Shown here: one piece after another, positions 23,413-34,368 of the stretch
Numbering within the stretch: the first letter of the stretch is position 1
Layout: the number at the start of each line of letters is the position of its first letter
DNA from: Myrica gale
Lineage: Eukaryota; Streptophyta; Magnoliopsida; Fagales; Myricaceae
DNA: 64,000 nucleotides
Assembly: GCA_963930655.1 (NCBI GenBank)
Contig: OZ005609.1
Span: 9,406,501-9,470,500, forward strand
Reading direction: 5' to 3'
Translations under genes and position numbers: made by a program
Notes under the pieces: generated by a model
What the model was told of the DNA's origin: nothing
What the model saw: only the letters and a program-made list of their open reading frames with translations
Database searches by the model: none

Positions 23413-23772
23413 ATGAGGCGCGACATTGTGAAGAAGTTTCTGTGCTGCGGGGCAAAAAGCTTCCCGTCAGAGACGTCAGACGCAGTCCCAGAGGGTCACG
23501 TCCGTGTCAACGTCGGTATAGACATTGTCTGCAAGTTTGAGATGGAAACCAATTACCTCAACCATCCTCTGTTTGAGAACCTGCTTCGGCTCTCGGAGGA
23601 AGAGTTTGGGTACTCCTACGATGGAGCCCTGAGGATAGCCTGCGAGGTCGATCTCTTCCAATACGTTATACATCTCCTTAAGACCAGTAATCCCTCCGCC
23701 CACTACATGGAACTTCCCGCTCTGGTTTCCAAGTTCTATAGCGCCATCACCAGACATCTACCAGAAAAATAA
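23413..23772 (+). CDS. SAUR-family auxin-responsive protein
   Basis: Intronless gene for 119 residues, a typical SAUR length. The SAUR domain spans about residues 25-97. It has VPEGHVRVNVG near residue 27, then YLNHPLFENLL, then SEEEFGY and GALRIACEVDLF. SAUR proteins are early auxin-response products; many inhibit PP2C.D phosphatases and so activate plasma-membrane H+-ATPases to drive cell expansion. The short N-terminus carries a CC pair (residues 11-12). The start was chosen because it gives the standard domain spacing and lies after a plausible TATA box. Which SAUR subgroup it belongs to cannot be told from the sequence alone. Confidence 0.9.
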   Translation: MRRDIVKKFLCCGAKSFPSETSDAVPEGHVRVNVGIDIVCKFEMETNYLNHPLFENLLRLSEEEFGYSYDGALRIACEVDLFQYVIHLLKTSNPSAHYMELPALVSKFYSAITRHLPEK

Positions 23773-24362
23773 CACGGGTTATACCACAAAGCATTCAATT
23801 TGTCTCTCTTTTGTTTTGTCGTTTGCTTTCCATTTTTGGACTTTCTGTAGGTAGGCAGCCATTGTTTCCATATTCGTGAACATCTATCCTCCAATTGGTA
23901 TGTTCTTTGACATTGAATGTAATACTCGAAAGATAATCGTGAGCAAAAGAAACAGCAACCGGCGTTCTTTTTCCATTTCCGTCGAATGAAAATTTCCACG
24001 TTGATGATCATATGATGCAAAAGGAATGGATCTACTCTTCTTCCATTGAAAGTATTGGTTTCCCTTTTTGTTCTAGGCTATACAGAACCGGTTAAATATA
24101 TCTATACGAAGTTTTCTGTTTAATTTTCTTCTGCGAGAACATGCATGGATCTATTCCTTCCCATGTATTTTCTCGCTAAAATGTATGATTCTACCTAAAC
24201 GTTGACTCCTGATCATATCCTCTTAAAATTAAAGAATCACTCATCTTAAGATATTATTCTACACAAGTACTTCCTTAAAGTTTAAGAGAAGAAGTGGAGG
24301 ATCATCCGAAGTCAGCCCAGGATCACGAACAGGCTCACTATCGAGCTCCCGAACGAACCCGA

Positions 24363-26540
24363 TGTTAAGTTCTTGAATGTATAACGGAAAGATCGAGAGT
24401 TGAGAGATGTGAGAATGTTCTGAATTTCTTATTCTATTAAGTGAGTTTATGGAGTATCCGAGTGTTGTATATATAGAAAACTTACTCGCAGCAATATGTT
24501 GTTACAATAAACTGTAAATCTAGATGTTACAATAAACTATGAAACTAACTAACTAAAAGTTGTTTAAGCGGTTGGTTGTATAATTCATCACACTCCCCTC
24601 AAGCTGGAGTGTGTGGATCTAACACACCAAGCTTGGATAATAAGAAATGGAATTGAGAAATTCTAAGTTGTTTAGTGAATATATCACGTGCACTAAGCTG
24701 ATTTGAAGAAGATACGTGCAATGGATGTATTAGCCCACTCTGCAACTTCTCTCGGATAAAGTGACAATCAAGATCAATATATTTTCTCCTCTAATAGAAA
24801 ATAGGATTCCGAGCAATATGTAAAGAGCCATGTTGTCACAAAAAAGGAGAGCTGACTGATCATGTCAAATTCGAAAATCTGTCAACAAATAAGATAACCA
24901 TTGTAATTCACAACACGTGGAAGCCAAAACTACTGTAATTCACAACAAATGAGAGAAGGACCAATGAGGACTTACTGCTATTAGGACATGAAGCCCAATC
25001 GGTGTCACAAAAGGCTTTCAATCGAAGATCAGAAACAACAGGGTAGAATAACCCTTGACCAGGACATTACTTCAAGTACTTGAGAACACGATGTGTTGTA
25101 TCTAGATGAGGAACTCGTGTTTGATCCATGAATTGACTAAGAAGTTGTGCCGAGTATGAAAGATCTGGTCTAGTTAAAGTTAAATATAATAATCTGTCAA
25201 CTAATTGGGGGTAGAAAATATTGAGATCCATCGAGGGACTTGACAAAAAATGGTTCCTAAATATCGCAATGAATCAAATGGAATACATTTGTTGAAGAAG
25301 AGCTACTCAAAGGGAAACATAGGCGTTGTTGCTTTCCAAAATGACAGGAACTACAGTGAAACTTATTTACAGCTGGAAAAGAAGGAATGACTAATTGTAG
25401 TAGTTTCAATTGGGATTGACATGGATGACCTAATCTAGAATGTCATCTTTCAATGGAATTATTGTCACGAGAATTTGCATTAACAAGAATTGGAGAGTGA
25501 GGTTGATGTGGCAAGAAAAATTGTGCAGGAAAATTAGAAAGCTATAAAAATTGTGAAATGGACAGATTACAATTTTACAGAAAATAGAACAATCCTTTTC
25601 TTTCGTCACCCAGTCTAATCGTCTTCCAAGTAAATAGGTCCTGGATGAAGCAGTAGCCAGGGATCATTATAAGACAATGAAGATTTGATTTTATAATTTG
25701 ACTAAGGGATATGAGATTGAAATGAAATGTTGGAACACAAAAGACATTAGTGAGAATTAGGGAATCAAAAAGTTTAACTGTACCTATGTGTGTAACTAGA
25801 ACTGAATTTCCATCAAGTAGTGTAAGAGATAAACTAAGAGTGGATGTAATAGTGGTAAACAAAGAGGCTGAACAGTTAATATGGTATGTTTCTCCAGAAT
25901 CAATGCTCTATGGAGCTTGGGAAGTATGAATGCTGAAAACAAAAGTGAGATGTGATGAGAAAACCGAAAAGCTAAGAGAATTACCTGACACTGACATAGG
26001 TGATTCTCCTGACCGATGGGTTGCAGAAACCAGATTGGCTTGAGGTAGTGAAGATTGACCACCATGAATCTTCAAAATCTGAATGAGTTGATCACATTGC
26101 TCTTGAGAAAAAGGCAAAGGAGAAACTAAATGCTGATGTTCATCATCAACAGAGGAATTTTCTGAAAAACCAGTAACTTGATTCGCAGAACCATTAGCTT
26201 GTCTAGGTTGATTGGACTTGTAACCTGGTAGATAACCATGCAACTTGTAGCATTTATCCACCACATGCCATGTCATTCACACGACTGCAAATGGGCCTAT
26301 CTCGACGTTGACTTCCTGGTTTTGCAGAGTAATGTAAAGAGGCTTTGCTCAGCAAAGCAGTAGATCCAATAAGATCATGAGAGTAGGAAAGTCCTCTTTG
26401 CCTCTCTTGAGAAAGCACCATGGCATATACTTGATTCAGAGATAGCAATGGATCAATTAGAAGAATCTCTAGTTTCCGAAAAAAATTTAGTCAAACCATT
26501 AAGAAACTGCATAATCTACTCTTGTTATTGATATTCTATT
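24363..26540 (-). mobile_element. Decayed Ty1/copia retrotransposon, 3' LTR retained
   Basis: On the minus strand, gag remnants (about 26500-25960) include the CYKLHGY zinc-knuckle-adjacent motif. A protease/gag-pol region follows (about 25900-25560), then short RT/RNase H pieces near 25270-24960 (QFMDQTR-like). A polypurine tract GAGGGGAG ends at about 24593. It is followed by TGTGATGAATT, taken as the start of a ~230-bp 3' LTR (24592-24363). No 5' LTR was found and every frame is broken. It is a separate insertion from the copia at 14-16 kb: the LTR sequences differ. Confidence 0.75.
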
Positions 26541-26549
26541 AAGGACTTT

Positions 26550-28200
26550 ATAACTCCACATATGCAGGTTGGTTCGCATCTACATATAGGTTGGGCTTAA
26601 AATTCATAAGCTCATCCTAAAAGCTTTTCATCTCATGTTCCTTTGGCTAAAAAATTTAGAATTTGAATCCAACTTTCTAAATTTATACTCCTAACATTAC
26701 TCCTACAAGCATACCAATACAACTCAATATTACATTTTTACACACATCAATACAACTCAACAATTTTTACACGCATGCCAATAAAGCTCAAACATCACCT
26801 AAATATTCACAAAATATGTTGGGAGTTGTTTCAAGGAAAAAACGTCCTAAAATTGGTAGGCCCAAAATTTCGAGGTATCAAAAGTGTGTTGGCTTGCCCA
26901 AAATGTTGATACCCTCGAATTGTTGGGTTATCAAACACTACTCCGAAAAGTAATTTCAAACTTTTCGAAAGATAGAAAACAACATAAAAGGAAATTGTAA
27001 ATAATCTTCCACGTTTCTAAATTCAAAAATATACCATGCTTGTACATGTTTGCATTTAGGAATTTTTGTTAAAAAAATGGTGATGCCGTGAAAATTGAGG
27101 TAGAATAGAGTTTTATTAGGTTTTGTGAAAAAATAATGACAATTTTGAAATATGTTTGAGAGGCCTTAAATTTTTTTAGAATTTTATGAGTAAATGAAAA
27201 AATGGAGAGAGATTATTTGAATAAATTTTTTATGTTTATTGTAATGGAAAGAGATAATTTTAAAATTTATTATTGCTATTTTCGAAATTAATTTTTTTTG
27301 TAAACCCCTTATTTGGGGTGAAAACCGAAAAAATTAAAAAAATTTGAGGCAAAAATTATATTTGCATCTAGAAATTTTTAGAACCTCAAAAATTTCTATA
27401 TTGATAGATTATTATTTTTAGGTAATAAGAGAAATTGTTATTATTTGCTGTGAGGTGACCCAAGAACTTATTTGCACTGAGCGGTTGTTACTCACCATGT
27501 GCATCTTGAATCTTCCTAATAAGAAGGGAAGAGCTTTGTTCCACGGCATCGTCGACATGTGCATCTTGGACCTTCCTAATAAGCGGGACCCGCGAACTTT
27601 TACCATAATAACCCAGAACATTGCTCAATATAGAGACAACGATTGCTCAACCCACGGTGGGCCGACGGCGCTAGATCTTTTATATTCTATATTTAATAGC
27701 GGACAAACTTCTTATTTTCCTCTAAATGTTTCTGATTTTTTTTTTTTCAATCTCGCTATCTTTGGTTCTGCACACTCTAGGACACATGGTAATAGGTATA
27801 GAACTTATCAGAGGAAGAAGAGAATTGAAATATTGAATAAATAGATAGATTAAGCACATTTAATTAAGATATGGATTTTACATAATCAATTGTCCCATGG
27901 CGATGACTTCATCTCCCCCATCTTAGCAAATACAGGAAGAAAATAAATAATTTAGAAGACCACAAGAATTAAATGAACGAACATAACTCAAATCTCTAAG
28001 ATGGATGGGTATGATGGTCAGCAGATGAACTCCCAAGTCTTGCTGCCAGAAAGAAACAGGACCACAAAGCTAGAATGAATTGAAACGCATAAATATACCT
28101 TTTTTTTTAGTAAGTAAACGCATAAATATACCTCTAATCCCTAGCTGCGAATAAAAGCTCTTCATCCCCGTAAACCCCCCACTATATTTCCTGGCCAAAA
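26550..28200. other. AT-rich spacer with a short direct repeat
   Basis: No gene recognised. A 129-codon open frame at 27455-27844 has no family features. Within it, a ~30-bp motif (catgtgcatcttg followed by cttcctaataag) occurs at about 27497 and again 60 bp later. Confidence 0.4.
28083..28133. mobile_element. Minimal retroposon tail insertion with 18-bp target duplication
   Basis: An 18-bp sequence (aaacgcataaatatacct) stands at 28083-28100 and, perfectly repeated, at 28116-28133. Only 15 bp lie between: eight T then agtaagt. This is the footprint of target-primed reverse transcription that copied little more than an A-tail (minus orientation). Confidence 0.6.
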
Positions 28201-28212
28201 GTAGGCCAACTA

Positions 28213-31200
28213 TCATTTGGAATCGCCTAGTTCAACATCCATCACGGGAGAATTTTCCATCCCTTCCTTCAAAAGTCTGATCTCCTCCTCTGTCAGGCTG
28301 TTTTTCGGAAGCGGAAGTGCCTTGCTATTTGACCGCTTCTCCAACTCCACAGCCCAACTATAAATTATCATCCCAACAACAGCAAGAACCATCCCCATGA
28401 TGTTCTTGAAAGCCATCTCGGAATCAAAGAGTAGCCACCCCAGTGTGAGGACACACACTGTTTTCATGTGGCCTAAAACCTGGAAGGAAACAGCGGAAAA
28501 GCGCCCAATGCAGAGGTACTGGCTCACATTACAGAATACTGCTAGGGAGCATGAAAGAAGTATGAATATCTGCACATATTAACAACATATTGTTAGGCAC
28601 TCCAAAAAAAAAATCCTTTCCAGCGTAAAGTATCTAGAAAGCTGCAATAGGAAAGGATAAGTTCTTACAAGTGCGCCAGAAGACATCTTATAAGTTGTTA
28701 TAAATTTGCCACTAAGGGAGTAGTCAACAAATGGGCCAAGAAGGAGGAGGGAGAGGGCTTGAATCGGGGCTGTCTTACTCAGCAATTCAAAGGATCCAAT
28801 TGAGTACTTCTTCTGCAGTGAACCTATTGTCTGTTCCAAAGAAAAAAGAACGAGATAAGAGAACCTGAAGGTAAATTAATCTCCACAAAACGTGAACGAT
28901 AGATGTGTCTCTGGATGACAAGACTCATCGAACAAGAAGAAATCATTATCATGGATTCCTGGCTTTCATTTAGTTCCCAATTCTTTCAATGCGGTGCAAC
29001 AACAAAACAAATTATATGATTCCTGCCAACTTGCATCAGAAAAGGAAGCATCACTTATATACCAAACATAGTGTAGTTCAGTTCCAGACGCATTGAAAAA
29101 TAACAGGATTTGGCAGGGGCAAAACCCAAATTTCTTCCATTAGATTTCATAGAAAGCTTCTCTCCCCAAATGAAATGTCTACTATACAATACATGCTGTC
29201 AAAACTTTAAAAATATGTCCCCCCCCCCTAATCTCGTATATTTTCTTGACCTTCTTCTTCTTTTAGGGGTAAGTTAACCTGTGTATTTTCTTGACCATCT
29301 TTAATTGCAGAAACTACTAGCTAATGAACTCTTACCTTCACCTTCATTTCCCAGAGTAAAGTTAGACTTGTATGGAAGGAAGCCATACTAAAAGGCTCTG
29401 GACCTTAATTAATACCTATTCCAGCTCCCTAGGCAAACTATTTGCTCTTATGGATTACAGATGAAAAATAAGACCATATTCAATATCAAGCCTTTCCTAG
29501 TTGATATCTTAGACTAAAAACAATCTTTCTCCTATTGGTAAGTTACATGAACACCTAAGTGGTTTTTCATACAAACTTACCTAACTGCCTGTCGCCACTA
29601 GCTAGAGTTTTCATAACGATAAGCCCACCTTGAATGGCTTGAACACCTGACCTCTAACCTAAAGTCTCGCAAAAGCCCTCATAAGATACATACATTTTGA
29701 TGCATCTTTTTTTTTTATAATGTGAAAATCCCCCAAAGCCGGACTCGTTTGGCACAACCTTGAAGTACAAATCACGGCCCACTGGACCGACCCCAGAATC
29801 CAGGGAACAGCTAAGTCAAGAACTCGCCCAGCAGCAAGAAAATCCATCCCACCCTTGAGACTCGAATTTGGTAAGTCGAGCCCCAAGGAGGATGTCCCTC
29901 CTAGCCACTGAGCTATCACTCTTGGGGGTATTTCGATGCATCTTCTATGAGACACCTTCATGCCATCTAAGATTACATACTATTGATATTGCACCTCTAC
30001 AGGCTTGAACACCTAAGCCAAAATCTTAAGTACCTTAGGAAACACTTTAGCCCCCATCATGCCACGACTCAAGTTTTTCAAGGAACTGAACACTTACAAT
30101 CTTGGTGCTAGTTATATATTCTCAAGAATGTGTGATGATCGGGGTTGGCAGAACTTTCAAAAGAGCTAATCCAAAATGAGTGAAAAATATGGAAATACTC
30201 ACAATTTGCTGCAAAGATGTTGACAAAACTGCAACACAGGCACATATGAAACCCTTGGCATTAACTTTCACATCAGTGACAGTGCAAACCCCCACGCCAA
30301 TGACAACAACCATAACAGCCATCTTGACTTCTTTTGAGTATTTCTTGTTGTGAATTATCCACTCCATCACGCAGACCACTGGAATCATGCTGAGTTTTGA
30401 AATCTGAGTCATAGACAATGAGATGATTGGCGGGAAAAAAGAAGAACGGGCCAAACAGCAACCAGCAACCAGCAACCAAAGTGAGAGAAGCATACACATA
30501 TAAGGTAGAGTTACGACTCCACAATCCATTGCAGATTTATATAATCAATGGAGTCGTGCGGATCCAAGAGAAAAATTAACAATGAAAAACTTGCCCTTTA
30601 GAATTACTAAACCAAGAGCAATGAGATGATTGACAGTTGTACACAAGAAATCAAGGCACCCTTTAGGAAATGGAAATTGCGAAAGGAAATGAGTTAGTAA
30701 GTCATACTTGGTAGAATCCGACAGAGTTGAGCATGAGGCTGAAGTTCATCCCTGTGATAGACATATTGGCAACAATTGAGAACCAGAAAAGCTCCCACAG
30801 TGGAACGTGCTTTGATGCAGAATAGCCAGTAGCATTTGAGACCAGACCAACCAGCGCGGTTACGGCGAAGTGGAACCCAGTTAAAGTTGTTGCTGAAAAA
30901 AGCACGAGTGACAGATATCAAACCGCACGCAATTTTAAGCAGCGAGATAGGAAAAGTCTGAAGCAACTCATCATAACGCATTTGCTTGAGGGTAGTCATG
31001 AATTTTGAGAACTAAATGCGCAAAATCAAGCAGCAAACCAACAAAGCGTCAATTGAAATAAATAAGGAAACCTCCATAGCAAGCAAACTGGAGATCTAGC
31101 GCCAGACTCCGGCAGAAAAGGAATTGAAGTAGATTAAGAAGAGGCAAATACAAAAGTGCGGGCAAACCAAGAAGAATGCAGGGTGTAAGGTAAGGGGGTG

Positions 31201-31403
31201 GTGATCTGAGATCTACAATACATTCGAAATTAAGGATTAGGATACAGAGGGAGAGAGAGAGAGACTAACTAACCGAAACTGAAAGAATAGCCGTTGGCAG
31301 ACATGAGCTGCTTGTTGGCCATGATAATTCCGACAGAACTAACAATGTTCATGGCCCACGCTCCCACATCGGACACTGCCGACATCTTCTTCTCGCTCTC
31401 CAT
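28213..31403 (-). CDS. URGT: UDP-rhamnose/UDP-galactose transporter (URGT family)
   Basis: Golgi antiporter that imports UDP-rhamnose and UDP-galactose in exchange for UMP, feeding pectin (RG-I) synthesis. Exons in coding order: 31403-31274, 30892-30708, 30403-30203, 28830-28669, 28569-28213. They total 1035 nt (344 aa, the family length) and all junctions are GT/AG in phase. The protein has ten expected membrane segments of the NST-KT/TPT type. Diagnostic stretches include SSVGIIMANKQLMS near residue 22, NSVGFYQISKLSMIPVV around 99, SLQKKYSIGSFELL around 177, and FQVLGHMKTVCVLT around 260. The tail is hydrophilic and acidic and ends in ELGDSK. Intron 3 (about 1.37 kb) carries a SINE. The start ATG was chosen by match to Arabidopsis URGT1 as remembered. 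The exact substrate among UDP-sugars is not readable from the sequence. Confidence 0.93.
29699..29944 (-). mobile_element. Full-length tRNA-derived SINE in URGT intron 3
   Basis: On the minus strand the element starts with a tRNA-like head. It has an A box (TAGCTCAGTGG) and, about 40 bp on, a B-box-like AATTCGAGTCTC. A ~130-bp body follows and ends in TTCACATTAT plus an A-tail (poly-T near 29707 on the plus strand). Target duplications gatgcatctt flank it at 29699-29708 and 29935-29944. The body is ~226 bp. It lies in the same orientation as the host gene and its own pol III promoter boxes look usable. Confidence 0.85.
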
Positions 31404-31486
31404 CTTTCTCCTTCGCTTTTTCTCCCAAATCGCAATTCCTATGCACTTAGGGAGACGAAGGGAGAAGGAAGCAATTGGAAAATCCC

Positions 31487-31492
31487 TATATA
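31487..31492 (-). promoter_or_regulatory. Candidate TATA box of the URGT gene
   Basis: tatata within ccctatatagg lies about 84 nt upstream of the URGT start codon, allowing a leader of roughly 50-60 nt. It is the only TATA-like sequence I see close to the gene. Confidence 0.35.
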
Positions 31493-31793
31493 GGTCGCAG
31501 ATCTCAAGACAGGCCACCAAATACTGAGGGAGGAAGGAAGGAAGGAAGAAGAAGGAGTAGGAGAATTACGTGACAGGATATCGTACCAAATCTGCCCCTC
31601 CCTCTTCTTGCCTCTCTACCTTTAATTTAAAATCGAATCTAATTTCCAGACAAACAACAAAAAATATCAAAAAGTACCTTCTATAGTGTATAAATGCAAG
31701 AAGATACTGTACACAGAACGGAAGAAAAGAAGCAAAGATGGGAAAAAGAGCCGGAGGCAGAGAGGGATGGACTAGGGGAGAGACACCGAGTCC

Positions 31794-32001
31794 GGTTACT
31801 GTGTTAAGTACTATTGTGCTGAACATGCTGAGCGACGACTGAAATTTAAAACTGGAGATCCGACAGCTGTGTTAAACATATCATTTAAAACATTCAAAAC
31901 ATTTTAATTGATGTGGTGCGATCTGAGCCCTTGAATTTTGAAGCTTTTAATCTCAGCCGTCGCTTAGCATGCTCAGCACAATAGCGCTTAGCACAATAAC
32001 C
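31794..32001. mobile_element. 208-bp MITE with ~45-bp terminal inverted repeats
   Basis: The left end ggttactgtgttaagtac is matched by the reverse complement of the right end. The match continues through attgtgctgaacatgctgagcgacg (right arm cgtcgcttagcatgctcagcacaat). The centre is AT-rich. It sits about 400 bp upstream of the URGT start codon. No clear target duplication was found, so the superfamily is open. Confidence 0.75.
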
Positions 32002-32009
32002 AGATTCAG

Positions 32010-34360
32010 AAGCACTCAGTCGGGGAATGGAAATTATGGGGAAAGTTTCACAGTTTTACTTTCAAAACGCAAACAGCGAGAAATAGGGGATTTGTTTGGT
32101 TAAAAATTTTAGAATTTAAATTTAAATTTTTAATATTATTTCTAGAAATTAATATTATTTTTTTACAGATCAATATAAATTTTATAACTTTTACGAGCGT
32201 GTCAACAAACATTCACTTATATTCACATTAGAAATTTCATACGACTGTTAATGGGTCAACAATGAGTAGCACCACATGCCAATTCAACCCATTTGACGCA
32301 CGAGGTCCAATAAACAATTCCCCAGATAACTCCAAGAGATAACTACCTATCAATTGATTCCAATTGGTTTTATTGAGTAAAACTCATTCGGAAGGAGAAA
32401 AGTCCAAAAAAGCAAGCGCGATGGAGTAATAATTTATTTTCGGGCTAATCATATTATAAATGGAAATTATTTATGTCAGGTTCTCATTGTCTGCCAACTC
32501 GGTTTATATTTGATTTGCACCGCTGTCCTTCCCACTCTGTCTATAATTTCGTTATGTTTTTTTTTTCTCTGGGCGTCTTCACTTTTCCAGTATTATTTTT
32601 GTTACAATTATGGGTCTGATTTAAATACGACATGTAACAATTTATATTCATATACGACAGACAAAACGCCATGCCGTTCGGTTGTCCCTTGCTGATTCAT
32701 TCATATATTCTTTATTTCCTACGTAAAGCGCTCGAGACGATTTTTCGTCTGTTTTCTTATTTTATTTAAGTCAAATTAATTCGTCTGACCTTAATGAATC
32801 TCAGAAAAATTGGGCGAAATTTGTGATTTCTCAAACCCCAAAGTTTAGACAATAAGATCCAAAGTAAATCCTGCCCTGATCGATTGGAAATGGACAGGGG
32901 CACTCCCATCTGATCAGTCATTTTCTCTTGGGCTTTGAAATCCCTCCTAATTACATCCAAAGTGATAGTTCAATGGCTGAGAAAACGAAACCTCCACCTG
33001 GACAGACCGTACTCAAAAAGTATATATAAATTTCGATTACCTTGAATTCTACTGATTGTGAGGATATAAGTTCTTGGCTACCAGATTGATTCAAATGTCC
33101 AGAGTATATACTATACTTCTGCTTTGTCAATGCATTTTTCAGTTGAGTAAAATACTTTTTTTTTGTTACAAAAAATAACTAATTATAGTCCGAAGTTTGT
33201 CGTGTACTTTCAACTTGGTTAATGCATTTCCCAATTGAAATTAGATTTATATAAACTCGTATATGTTTTTCTGGTCACCAAAAAGTAAAAATCTCATCTA
33301 CTTAGTCTTTTTTTTCAGGCAAGGAAATTTGGGCTTCAAACACGTGTAGAGACGAGATCGGAACAGTTAGAACTGAAATGTCCAATTCTTGTTCTGTTGC
33401 GATACTTGTCGGAATACTAACTTTTTGTCTGATTCCGTTCCGGTATTCCAGAACTTGTAAAATTGGAACCGAAAATTCCAGGTCAGCACGTTTTTTGAAC
33501 GTATATTTTTGGGCCGAAATTTTAGAAAAAAATTATTTTATCATCATAAATTAATAATAAATCTAAATATTCATCCAAAATCAAAATTCTAAAATAAATA
33601 TTCAAGTAAATTCCATATGTTATATTTTATTTTAAAACCTATTTTTTCTCTCAAAATAAAAAATTAGAACCGAAAATTCCTATTCTTGGCATAATTTTTA
33701 ACCCCCCCCCCCCCCCCCCACCCCCCACAATTCTGCCGAATCAGGGATTCAGGAATGTTATTATGAAATCAGACGGTACAAAGCATGAAGGACTAAACTT
33801 GAGATATCTTCTCGGACCTTGAAAAATCAAATTCCTATCTGGGTGGCACTCGTTGAAGAGAGAGAGCCTCACTAGAATTTCGGCGCTGCTGCAGACTTGG
33901 AGCCAGTCGTTTTTCTTGGCTTTGATTTCAGATAAGTTTTAACTAGACAGCTCAAGCACCACATATTGGGTTCTCAAAAGGAAATACTGGGTTTTTTTCT
34001 GTCTAAAATTAATGGGTGATACATTGATATCCAAAATGACGGAACTGCAAAGCAAAATCCCCGAAACTAATTTTTGAACCTACGAAACCGAAATACAAGA
34101 ACGACACCCCAACACAAAACCATCATTCACATTAGGTGGCAGCCAATCGCAGCCAGCAGGTGACAATGAAAAGCACTGCCTTCTACAACCATCTCCTCCC
34201 CCTATCTATATAATTATGTTTCTTGGGTAGATACATTATAGCCTGCCCGTTCAGCCCGAGATGGAATGTGCTTTCCGGGCACAATCGGCCATTCATACGA
34301 CCACGACATTGATAGAAGGTATTATACATGACAAGCATTTTCACACGTAATATCAAACCT
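32010..34360. other. Spacer between URGT and the DnaJ gene
   Basis: No gene seen. It holds AT-rich MITE-like sequence (about 32095-32215) and a homopolymer of 18 C at 33702-33719 followed by six more C at 33721-33726. The last few hundred bases before 34369 probably include the 3' UTR of the DnaJ gene. Confidence 0.4.
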
Positions 34361-34368
34361 CTCCATCA

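Noticed and set aside
27455..27844. 129-codon open frame as a gene
   Set aside because: No family features, biased composition and a short internal repeat; no promoter or splice context supports it.
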